From: Desulfobacterium sp.
Lineage (GTDB): Bacteria > Desulfobacterota > Desulfobacteria > Desulfobacterales > Desulfobacteraceae
Reading direction: 5' to 3'
NCBI GenBank assembly: GCA_030145245.1
Contig: JAQYWC010000005.1
Coordinates: 1-64,000, forward strand
Length of the DNA: 64,000 bases
Below the pieces are notes generated by a model. It was not told the DNA's origin and did no database searches. It saw only the letters and a program-made list of their open reading frames with translations. Positions within the stretch are counted from its first letter, which is position 1. Each line of letters starts with the position of its first letter. Of the stretch, positions 1 through 8,413 are shown piece after piece. Both the position numbers and the translations under genes were made by a program.

Positions 1-2542
1 CCTTGCCGTTGCCGTTATAGGTCAGGGTCAGGCACTGGCCCAGGGCATCGGTGATGGTGACCACGCGATCCGGATGGGCGGTGTCATATCCAAACAACAG
101 ATAGTTGCCATAGGCGTCCTGCTTGCAGGTCAGAAAACCGTTGGAGTTGAACACAAACTCTGTGTTGTTCCGGAACTTGATTTTATAATCCGTTCCATCC
201 TTTCTGGCCGTATAGGTGACGCCGGGAGCCGTATGGTAGGTGTTGTCCCCGTTGTGGACCAGGGTCTGCGGAGAGGAGTCGGCATCATAATAGATCAGGT
301 TCCCATTGGCCTGGGGGACCATGTGTTCCGCATGGTTCCAGGTCCAGCCGTAGCCAAAGGGGCCATTGTATATCAGCCGGCTTTTATAGGTTCTGGCAAC
401 GGACAGGGTCAGGCCCCTGGACGGGATGATGATATCGGGCAGTTCTTCGTGGTAAAACTCACCCGTGGCCATGTTGACCGGATCCCCCGCCGCGGATAGG
501 GCCGCAGAAAGCCAGCTGTTGTTGGATGCGGTGGTGGTATTATTCTCACTGTTCACATAGGTGTCGGTTACGGTCTGTTGGGCCGCAGGAGATATGACCG
601 GAGAGGTGTCATGGAATGCGGTGGTGGGAACGGTCGTAACAGATGGGATGACAGCGTCTGACGTTTTTCCCCCCTGAAACATATTAAACAGGTATGAATC
701 ACCGATCCTGCCATCGGGGTTATTTACCAGCATGACATAGCCGGTCATGCCTTCATATGTGACGTTTCTCAACGGTGCTGTTACCTGGCTGCCTTCATTG
801 AGCCGGTCAATCATATAGTCTATGATGGACGGGCGCAGGGCATTGGCCACAACACCATGGTCTGATTTAAGGGCCTCAAGCATGGGGATATCCGCACGTG
901 TCATGCTCTCGACATCAATGGCCGAATCTTCGTTTGCAACCATCAGGATTTTAATTGTGCTGGCACTTGGCGTATCCTGCCAGTCGTCAAAGATCATGCC
1001 TTCATTAAAAGAGCTGGCATACCCGGACAGCCATCGTGACAATTTATACACCGGATGTTCCCAGTCCATGGGTTCGAGCTGGTCCCCCTGTCTTTTATAA
1101 TATCCCGACGCCGACTGGGCATCGATATTCCACTGGGGATGAAACCAGAATTTGGATTCCTGGTCCGGTTCTATAGCTGACGTATCCATAAAGAGAAATG
1201 TTGGCGCAAGCGCACTCCACATGGTCCTGCCGTGCACCAGGCTGTCCATTCTTCCGGTGATCTGAAAATTACGGGACAAAAAGGTATCTGATACAATTTT
1301 ACCCATCCTGCCCAAAAGCTGTTCGCGATGATCCGGGTCCGAGATAAGGCCGGGATCGATGGTTGAATATTCTTCTTTAAGGCGCGCGATGGTGGCGGGA
1401 CTTGCAGCAACCGGATCAAGACCTATATGAACGAAGGTACCGGCATCCATGGCAGGCCGGTTAACCCGGTTGGCATACCCGCCACCGATATATGAGATAT
1501 AAAATCGCTCTGAAGCCAGCAGTCCGGGGTCTGATGCCCCTCCGCCCTGCACAACAATACCGTCTACTTTAATCCTTGGTTTGAGCGTCCCTGCAACATT
1601 TTTAAAATCAAGACAGAGTCTCTTGCCGGAAACCTGGGGCATGACGGCGGTATAGGACAGTAGAACTGTATCATTGCCATCTTTTTTAAAGGTAAAGGTG
1701 ATACTCTCCCGGTCGGAAGCAGGCACCTGGGCAAAGTTAACAATACCGGCATTCAATTGCATATCCGTTGGCAGTGTCGGTGCCAGTATGGACGGTTCAT
1801 GGGCTTTTACGGTTTCTTTATAGGCAATAGTCTGAAGGGTCTGGCCCGGATGATGAACGGAAAGGTACTCCTGAAGCTTTTCTTCATACAGTTCTGCGGC
1901 ATGTTTGGGCTTGTCTGTCAGCAGATAGGCATTAAAATCAAAATCAAGGCCCGTGGGAAGCTGGCTGCCGGTAAACAGATCAAGACCCGGCTCGATATGG
2001 TATTCTTTAAACCACGGCACCATGGGTATCCACTGCCCGGAGCTGTCATCCCCTGAACCGTTTCGATAGTTGCTGTGTTTTATCCAGGCCTCAACCCAGG
2101 CATAATCGGTCCCCTCATACCGGGCATACCGGGCAGGGATACCGGATATACGCAGAAGTGTGATCAGAAGAGAGCTGGTATCCCAATGATTGCCATGACC
2201 CGACAGATAGGTTGACTGGGCGCCCAGCCGGGATTTTGAATAAAACGGCCTGAATTTTACAGTAGTACCATCTTTGAATAGTGGTTTGGGGGATTCTATG
2301 TTTTCATAGACCCACTTGAACATTTTTACAGGGTCATGATCAAGATCAGCGGCAAGTGCTGTCAGTTCAGGTGTAAACTGACATTCCATTGTCTGGTCCG
2401 TATATTCCGGGCCGGGTACGGCGGCAGAGGATATCCCTGCAAAGGGAATAAGAAAGATTAAGATAAGCAGGCCGAGGACCCAATTCTTGGTTGAAGTCCC
2501 TGTTCCATCCGCATTTTCTGAATGATCTTTTATGTTTTTCAT
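1..2542 (-). CDS. Large secreted RHS-repeat protein with transglutaminase-like N-terminal region (3' end outside window)
   Basis: The frame is open from the ATG at 2542 to the window edge, about 847 residues, so the C-terminal part is missing. Residues ~21-38 form a hydrophobic signal segment. Around residues 110-150 lies a transglutaminase-fold segment (GHGNHWDTSSLLITLLR, GIPARYARYEG, YAWVEAW). The canonical catalytic Cys and His are absent, as I recall is usual in RHS-linked members. Near residue 680 comes a DUF6531-type junction (GDPVNMATGEFYHEELPD), followed by the start of YD/RHS repeats (DAYGNYLLFGYD, ITDALGQCLTLTY). RHS proteins are large secreted shells that often end in a variable toxin tip; that end cannot be seen here. 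The ATG overlaps the stop of the upstream gene (ATGA), implying translational coupling with the 2539-4649 protein. Transglutaminase/RHS identity is solid; the function is unknown. Confidence 0.85.
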   Translation of the reverse strand, partial: MKNIKDHSENADGTGTSTKNWVLGLLILIFLIPFAGISSAAVPGPEYTDQTMECQFTPELTALAADLDHDPVKMFKWVYENIESPKPLFKDGTTVKFRPFYSKSRLGAQSTYLSGHGNHWDTSSLLITLLRISGIPARYARYEGTDYAWVEAWIKHSNYRNGSGDDSSGQWIPMVPWFKEYHIEPGLDLFTGSQLPTGLDFDFNAYLLTDKPKHAAELYEEKLQEYLSVHHPGQTLQTIAYKETVKAHEPSILAPTLPTDMQLNAGIVNFAQVPASDRESITFTFKKDGNDTVLLSYTAVMPQVSGKRLCLDFKNVAGTLKPRIKVDGIVVQGGGASDPGLLASERFYISYIGGGYANRVNRPAMDAGTFVHIGLDPVAASPATIARLKEEYSTIDPGLISDPDHREQLLGRMGKIVSDTFLSRNFQITGRMDSLVHGRTMWSALAPTFLFMDTSAIEPDQESKFWFHPQWNIDAQSASGYYKRQGDQLEPMDWEHPVYKLSRWLSGYASSFNEGMIFDDWQDTPSASTIKILMVANEDSAIDVESMTRADIPMLEALKSDHGVVANALRPSIIDYMIDRLNEGSQVTAPLRNVTYEGMTGYVMLVNNPDGRIGDSYLFNMFQGGKTSDAVIPSVTTVPTTAFHDTSPVISPAAQQTVTDTYVNSENNTTTASNNSWLSAALSAAGDPVNMATGEFYHEELPDIIIPSRGLTLSVARTYKSRLIYNGPFGYGWTWNHAEHMVPQANGNLIYYDADSSPQTLVHNGDNTYHTAPGVTYTARKDGTDYKIKFRNNTEFVFNSNGFLTCKQDAYGNYLLFGYDTAHPDRVVTITDALGQCLTLTYNGNGK

Positions 2543-4395
2543 TTGAGTAACGCCTCCAGGCATAAACCGGTAAGATACGGATCGTTTTCCCAACTGCCGT
2601 TCATGAGCTGCGTTGAAACCAGATACTGCCGGGCAGCAGCCTTGTCCGGAATAATGTCCGTCTGCCAGATCAGCATCCCTGCTGTATCGGTTATATTATT
2701 CTCAAATGATCCGTTTGCCTGTTGCAGGTTGGTCAGCCAGCCGGTGATTGAGGGTCCCGGCAGTGTGACACTGTATACGGCAGCGGAAACAAAAACACTG
2801 ATATCTTTTCCAGGAACCCAGCCGTATTTGGTATTTTCAGGCCCCTGTACCGGCCCCCAGGACTCAAGAACCAGTTTTCCCAGATCTGTCAATGGTGTTT
2901 CATCGGCATCTTTAAGATCAATGGACAGACAACCCAACGCTTTGGTCCCAAGAGCCGAATCAAGGGCATCCACCATGAACGAATGGTTTAGCCCCCAGCC
3001 ATAAATTTGAGCATTACGGATATAACTTTTGGAGATCAGGCGGTTAACGGCCTCATCAACATTTTGCCCATGGTTAAACAGGGTAAGAATTTTTCTTGAA
3101 AGATAATCCGTATTATCAGCCTTGCTGCCCCTTAAGTAAAACAGACCGTAATTCATCCCTGCATTTTGAACGTTGGCAAGCCTCAATCCATTCAATGCCT
3201 GACTGGTTGCAAGGATCTGTTTTCCGCCGGTATCCCAGGCCCCGTTCGGCTGCTGATTATTCTGAAGCCAGGCAGTGGCACGGACAGCCGCCTCTTCTTT
3301 TGTCAAAGACGGGGTTTGGGCGATTATGTCTGCTTGAACCAGATCGCAGATAACCGATTCGACACCATCCTTATCAATAAAGGTAACACCATAATAGTAA
3401 GTGCCGCCTTCAACCAGGTCAGCCAGATTGGTATAATTTGCGATATTGCCGGTGGTGCTGCCGATCTTAAGCCGTTTCGGAGGTGGATACCCATTTCTCT
3501 GGCTGTCTTTAAGGATGACTCTTTCAGCCATATTCATACACCGGTAAATATTGTAGCTTTGAGCGTCTGTTTGTTGGATCCAGGAGAGCAAAACCTGGTT
3601 CAGGGGTTGATTGAATATGGCATTTAAACCTGTAACAGGAACAATGGTATCATTGAACATAAAGTCAATTGACCGGGTTTCTTCCCTGTTTCCGGCAGTA
3701 TCAACAGAAAAAAACTGCAATCTTGTTGTTTTAGAAATGGAGATTCCTGAAACCTGTGATCCGCCTGACAGGGTATTCGCAGCTCCCACAAACGGGGGGT
3801 ACCCATCGGTTGAGTAATAAATAAGGGCTTCTTCTGAAGCAGTCAGGTTTATCGACAGAGGTGAAAAATATCTGCCGGAACTCATGTTCGCGGTTATAAC
3901 AGGCAGGGTGTTATCAACCCTGAATGAAACCGGATAGTTTAAAATATTCCCCACCTGATCTTCAAGTGTAACAGAAAAAGCATATGTTTTTTCCTGCGTT
4001 GGAGATATCACATGTTCAATTGTGGAACCGGTGACCAATGCGCTTGACGTGATATCTATATCTTCGTGATCACGGAGAACAACCGATTTGATGCCGGCCA
4101 GGTTATCGCCGAATGTTCCCAACAATGTTATGTCAGCGCCATTGACTGCTACAACAGAATTATTTAACGGATAAAAACTGATCATTGACGGTGGCTGGGT
4201 ATCCACAGACACCGTAACCTTCTGGTTGCTTGAACCGCCTTTTCCGGTCGCTGTTAAGGTGTATTCAGTTGTGACATCAGGGGTGACATCAATGTAAGTG
4301 ATTGCTGAAACATCACCGGGCCCGGGTTCAATGGTAATTGAATCTGCATACAGTACGTTCCAGGAAAGAGTGGCGGAGTTCAGCCCGTTCGTCAT
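2539..4395 (-). CDS. Secreted Ig-like/FN3 and prenyltransferase-repeat protein, main body (N-terminus in another frame)
   Basis: 618 codons counted from an internal ATG; the true gene very likely begins at 4649 and is broken by a frameshift near 4508-4516. In order I see bacterial Ig-like stretches (residues ~1-190), a chitobiase/CHB-HEX-like segment (YYSTDGYPPFVG), an FN3-like domain (~250-340, YYYGVTFIDKDG) and a C-terminal alpha-alpha toroid of the prenyltransferase/squalene-cyclase type (ATAWLQNNQQPNGAWDT, TNLQQANGSFENN, LVSTQLMNGSWEN). The mix suggests an exported structural or substrate-binding protein, not an enzyme of known reaction. It ends in an ATGA overlap with the RHS gene, so the two are probably made together; a delivery or surface-display partner for the RHS protein is possible. 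Codons upstream of the ATG at 4395 stay open in this frame (AGYLAQDYSDFAG), which is typical of a dockerin-like continuation. Confidence 0.7.
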   Translation of the reverse strand: MTNGLNSATLSWNVLYADSITIEPGPGDVSAITYIDVTPDVTTEYTLTATGKGGSSNQKVTVSVDTQPPSMISFYPLNNSVVAVNGADITLLGTFGDNLAGIKSVVLRDHEDIDITSSALVTGSTIEHVISPTQEKTYAFSVTLEDQVGNILNYPVSFRVDNTLPVITANMSSGRYFSPLSINLTASEEALIYYSTDGYPPFVGAANTLSGGSQVSGISISKTTRLQFFSVDTAGNREETRSIDFMFNDTIVPVTGLNAIFNQPLNQVLLSWIQQTDAQSYNIYRCMNMAERVILKDSQRNGYPPPKRLKIGSTTGNIANYTNLADLVEGGTYYYGVTFIDKDGVESVICDLVQADIIAQTPSLTKEEAAVRATAWLQNNQQPNGAWDTGGKQILATSQALNGLRLANVQNAGMNYGLFYLRGSKADNTDYLSRKILTLFNHGQNVDEAVNRLISKSYIRNAQIYGWGLNHSFMVDALDSALGTKALGCLSIDLKDADETPLTDLGKLVLESWGPVQGPENTKYGWVPGKDISVFVSAAVYSVTLPGPSITGWLTNLQQANGSFENNITDTAGMLIWQTDIIPDKAAARQYLVSTQLMNGSWENDPYLTGLCLEALLK

Positions 4396-4418
4396 TTCCG
4401 GGTTGGCCCCAAAGGTAA

Positions 4419-4649
4419 TCAGGGGAGCGGGAACAACAAGACAATCGGTTTTTCCAAATTGCCCGGCGAAATCAGAATAATCCTGGGCGAGGTATCCGGC
4501 AATTGATAAAAAAGGGATAGATCCAGCCCGTCAACATCCCCGTCATTATCAAGATCAAATGAACAGGGTTCTGATCCGCTTGCAATCTGAGCACAAATCA
4601 TTACCATCGTTACGATGACAATAGCCCATTTAAACTTAGATTGTTTCAT
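4419..4649 (-). pseudogene. Signal peptide plus dockerin-like N-terminus of the 2539-4395 protein, separated by a frameshift
   Basis: The ATG at 4649 has a good ribosome site (AGGAG, 8 nt upstream) and starts a signal peptide (MKQSKFKWAIVIVTMVMICA) followed by a calcium-loop/dockerin-like repeat (DLDNDGDVDGLDLSLF). At the T6 run (CCCTTTTTTATC on the minus strand) this frame goes on to an unrelated 40 residues and stops. One extra T would give DLSLFLSIAGYLAQDYSDFAGQF and run straight into the 618-codon body. I therefore read both pieces as one gene. A sequencing error, a real pseudogene, phase variation by slippage, or -1 programmed frameshifting would all look like this. Confidence 0.7.
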
Positions 4650-5014
4650 GGTATCTCCTGAATAAGCACAAGAAATGAAGCATATTATCGATTAAAATCA
4701 TATACTGAAACATTTTTAACAATAAAAGGCATGATGATAACGGATTGGGGGTCTAAAGCAGAGATCGGCGATACCGATCATAAACATCGCTTACTTACAT
4801 AAAGATTGCATTGCCAACAATACAAACTTCAATATAAGAAACCTCTTCCCCGAATGGATAGAACTATTTACTTTTGCTTTTGTCAAGTAGAATATGAAAT
4901 CATTAACCGGTGGAGAAAATCCAGGCGGTCATAAGGGGTTTATTCTTGAACCCATTGCCCATAGCTGCTACAATCCTTCGTTCACAAATCAATCCGGTAA
5001 GGGGAATAAAAAGG
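4650..5014. other. Intergenic region between divergent secreted-protein and tamB genes
   Basis: AT-rich spacer that should hold promoters for the leftward secreted-protein operon and the rightward tamBA pair. I could not pick out a convincing -35/-10 pair. The tamB frame stays open back to a GTG at 4910, but that codon lacks a ribosome site. Confidence 0.4.
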
Positions 5015-8000
5015 TTGGATACCCGGTTAAAGAAATACTTAAAATTCGTACTGATCACTTGTCTGGGATTTTTGCTTGCCCTTGTGGTGGCAACCGTTTC
5101 ATTGAGATTCTGGCTTGAAAGCGACCATGGCCGCCAAACCGTGCTGAACCTCATCAATCAGCGAATTCCGGGACGAATTCAGATGGACGGCATGGGCTTT
5201 TCCCTTTTTAAAGGAGAGATCCAAATCCATGGCCTTGGAATTCAAGGGCCGGGGGATGAAAAGGTTGTGGGGGTGGAAAAACTCCTGATCACCTTTGACC
5301 CTTCACGGCTGCGCCAATATGAACTTGCCCTTGGAAAGGTCCAAATCATTGCCCCGGATCTCCACCTGGTAAAGATAAAGAACGGAGAGTTAAATATCGC
5401 CGCCTGCTTCACGGATTCAGACAAGGAACCGGCACAATCCCCAAAACAGGAAGGCGCCCTGTTCCCTTTCAACATCATTCTCGACGCCCTGTCCGTGGAA
5501 AACGGCCGCCTTGTTCTTGAATTGGAACAAGAGCAGCTCACCCTGACCACAGGCGATATTGTTATCTCAGGATCAGGCAATCTTGCTGGTCAGATCCTTC
5601 GGCTCGATCTTGCCACCGGCCCGTCAACACTCATCGTAAAGGATAAAAGCCCTTTTGAAACCGACCGGCTGAACTTCTCCCTGGCCTATGAAAAGGGTTC
5701 CCTGACCCGGGTGGAGCTGGGCCTTGCTTCCCAACCGGCCCGGCTTGCCCTGAAAGGCTCGGTGGCTGACCTGCTCCAGGAGCCTGAAGCCGATCTTTTT
5801 CTGGAGATCCTGGCAGACCTTGGAAAAACACCCTCTCCCATCAGCGGAAAGGTCAACGCCAGGGCAAGCCTCAAGGGCACCCTGTCCCAGCCCCTGGCCA
5901 CCCTTACTCTCAATTATGCCGGCGGAAAAGAACCGTCAAGCCCCCTGGAGCAGGTCGATCTCCAATTGAGCCTGGAAAACAATATCCTTACCCTGAAGGA
6001 ATTAAAGGCAGCCCATGAAGGCGGCGAAATCACGGGCCAGGGGGATATCGATCTCACCCGGGCCTTTCCAAAGGGACTATTATCAGAGGAACGATATCTT
6101 GGGAAACTCTCCTGCTCTCTCGATTTCCAGGCTGACACCTTTCAACCTGGGATTCTTTTGGAGGAGTACGGACTGCCCGGCGTCCAGGGCATCTGCTCGT
6201 TCAAGGCCCGGCTCCACGGCAGCCCCGACAATCCTGAAGCCAGCCTTCAATTGACCGCAACGGATATGGGGTATGGAGACTTTCCCCCGGCCCGGGCCGA
6301 CCTGGATCTTTCCCTGGCGGAGGATCATCTTGAGATCAAACGCCTGGCACTCACCTCCCTGACCTCCAACCTGAATATCACGGGTGGGGTCAAGGTCATG
6401 GAAAAAGGAGCTCCCCTGCCCTACCAGAAAATGCCGGCAAGCCTTAAGCTGTCCTCAACCCGCCTGATCCTGGAAGATTTTCTCCCCAATGACCAGGGCC
6501 TGGGCGCAGAATTTGCCTTTGACGGGAATCTCACGGGCACCCTGGAGGCACCCAAAGCAATGCTCAACCTTACCGGGCAACAGCTCCGGGCAGCCGGGCA
6601 GACGGCATCGGCCCTGATCCTCAAGGCAAACCTGGACCATTCCGCCATGACCGGAGAACTCGCCCTCAAAGGTCTTGAGATCATGGGAAAGCCGTTCCGG
6701 GATATCACAGCAGACCTGGGCCTTGACCGGGGAATCGCCCGGGTCCGGGGAGACCTGGGCTTTGACCTGACCGGAAGCCTTGACACCGAATCCATGGATT
6801 TCACCACCGACCTGACCTTTGAGAAGACCGATCTTCTGCCCTGGCTCACCCTTGCCGGGGTCAGGGAACTTGAGGGCAATGTCAACGGGAAGATTCAAGC
6901 CAAGGGAAATATCCGGGATATGGAAAAGATACAGGGCCAGGCCGATATCGACGGGCTTTTCCTGGATTATAAGGGGGAATACAGCCTTGCTTGCCGGGAG
7001 CTCCGGGCCAGGATAAACGGCAGGGAGGTTGAACTCTTCCCCGCCACCCTGGATCTTCCCGGAGACGGCACCCTAACCCTTGGGGCTAAAGGCAGGATCG
7101 GTGACGAGATTAAAATCCAGGCCAAAGGCAAGGTTCCGGCCAGGGCTGCTGCCCTTTTCACGGATGGGGTTGCAGGACTTGAAGGCCACCTGACAACGGA
7201 CACCCTGGCCATCCTGGGAAAGGATATCAAAAAAAGCGCTGTCACAAGCAGGATAGAACTCCACAACCTGGGCATGGTCATTCCCCAGACAGGCCAGAAG
7301 ATCCATGGCATGAACGGGCTGATCAATGCCACCCCCGAACGGGTGGAGATCCCTTCCATCAAGGGCAAGCTCGATACCGGTGATTTTTCCCTGTCAGGTA
7401 ACATGGATCTCAAGGATTTTTCCCCGGACAGATTCCAGGCCAGTTTCCAGGGAACCGCCCTCCCTGTTGTGGTACCGGATGCCATGGAAGCCGTGGTTCA
7501 CACCGACCTGACCCTTGCCGGCAACCTGCAAGAATCATTGCTCCGTGGGAATGTCACCCTGGAATCAGGGGAATGGACACAGGATTTCAACCTGGAAAAA
7601 ACCGCACTGGAAAACCTGGCCGGGTTAACAAGAAAAGAGGCAGGCCCAACAGCCACGGACAATGGCAACAATCCGGCAGACACGGTCCGGCTTGATCTTG
7701 TGGTAAAAGCCAACACCCCCTTTGAGATAATCAACAACCTGGCCGATCTCGAGGTGAACCCGGATCTTACAATCAAAGGACGGGCAAGCCATCCCACGGT
7801 ATCCGGCCGGGCCACCCTCACCCCGGGCACCCTCACCTACCATGGCAAGGAGTTTGAACTCACCAAAGGCGTGGTTGACTTTACCAACCCCTACGGAATC
7901 GAGCCGGAACTGGATATTACGGCCGAACACCGCATCCGGGACTGGGATATCCAGCTCAGCATCACCGGAACACCGGAGAACCTGGTACTCACCCTGTCCT

Positions 8001-8413
8001 CCCAGCCCCGGGAGGAAGATGGGGACATCGTCTCCCTTCTTTTGACCGGCAAGACCACCAATGAACTGATCCGGTCCGAAGGCGGATCCACCACCTCCCC
8101 GGCCAGCCTCCTTGCCGGCATTGCCGCCTCCTCCGTTGCAGGAAGACTCAAGGAATCCACCGGCCTGGATATCCTGGAGGTGGAGCTAACTGACACCAAT
8201 GGCGACTCTGCCCTGGGGGACGTCAACCTCACCGTGGGCAAGGAGCTCACCGAAAACATGACCGTCACCTACGGCATGGAAACCAAAGAGGGGGACATGA
8301 TCCAAAAGACAACGACCAGTTACAAGCTATCGGACAAGATGTCCGTATCCGGCTTCCAGAATACGGAAGGCCACTACGGTGCCGAGATCCGGTATCGCCT
8401 GGAGTTCAAATGA
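5015..8413 (+). CDS. tamB: TamB-like inner-membrane translocation and assembly protein (DUF490)
   Basis: TamB spans from inner to outer membrane and works with an Omp85 protein (TamA or BamA) in outer-membrane protein assembly or phospholipid transport. One N-terminal transmembrane segment (VLITCLGFLLALVVATVSL) is followed by ~900 residues of AsmA/TamB beta-helical repeats. The C-terminal DUF490 core is clear (NPDLTIKGRASHPTVSGRA, LTYHGKEFELTKGVVDFTNP, GDIVSLLLTGKT) and ends in LEFK with a terminal aromatic-rich strand. I chose the TTG at 5015 (about 1132 aa) because GGGG lies ~10 nt upstream; the frame continues to a GTG at 4910 without a ribosome site. It overlaps tamA by 4 bp (ATGA), the usual tamBA arrangement though here in inverted gene order. 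Confidence 0.9.
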   Translation: MDTRLKKYLKFVLITCLGFLLALVVATVSLRFWLESDHGRQTVLNLINQRIPGRIQMDGMGFSLFKGEIQIHGLGIQGPGDEKVVGVEKLLITFDPSRLRQYELALGKVQIIAPDLHLVKIKNGELNIAACFTDSDKEPAQSPKQEGALFPFNIILDALSVENGRLVLELEQEQLTLTTGDIVISGSGNLAGQILRLDLATGPSTLIVKDKSPFETDRLNFSLAYEKGSLTRVELGLASQPARLALKGSVADLLQEPEADLFLEILADLGKTPSPISGKVNARASLKGTLSQPLATLTLNYAGGKEPSSPLEQVDLQLSLENNILTLKELKAAHEGGEITGQGDIDLTRAFPKGLLSEERYLGKLSCSLDFQADTFQPGILLEEYGLPGVQGICSFKARLHGSPDNPEASLQLTATDMGYGDFPPARADLDLSLAEDHLEIKRLALTSLTSNLNITGGVKVMEKGAPLPYQKMPASLKLSSTRLILEDFLPNDQGLGAEFAFDGNLTGTLEAPKAMLNLTGQQLRAAGQTASALILKANLDHSAMTGELALKGLEIMGKPFRDITADLGLDRGIARVRGDLGFDLTGSLDTESMDFTTDLTFEKTDLLPWLTLAGVRELEGNVNGKIQAKGNIRDMEKIQGQADIDGLFLDYKGEYSLACRELRARINGREVELFPATLDLPGDGTLTLGAKGRIGDEIKIQAKGKVPARAAALFTDGVAGLEGHLTTDTLAILGKDIKKSAVTSRIELHNLGMVIPQTGQKIHGMNGLINATPERVEIPSIKGKLDTGDFSLSGNMDLKDFSPDRFQASFQGTALPVVVPDAMEAVVHTDLTLAGNLQESLLRGNVTLESGEWTQDFNLEKTALENLAGLTRKEAGPTATDNGNNPADTVRLDLVVKANTPFEIINNLADLEVNPDLTIKGRASHPTVSGRATLTPGTLTYHGKEFELTKGVVDFTNPYGIEPELDITAEHRIRDWDIQLSITGTPENLVLTLSSQPREEDGDIVSLLLTGKTTNELIRSEGGSTTSPASLLAGIAASSVAGRLKESTGLDILEVELTDTNGDSALGDVNLTVGKELTENMTVTYGMETKEGDMIQKTTTSYKLSDKMSVSGFQNTEGHYGAEIRYRLEFK

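Noticed and set aside
4910-5014. Upstream GTG start for tamB
   Set aside because: The extension lacks a ribosome site and would put 35 extra residues ahead of the membrane anchor.
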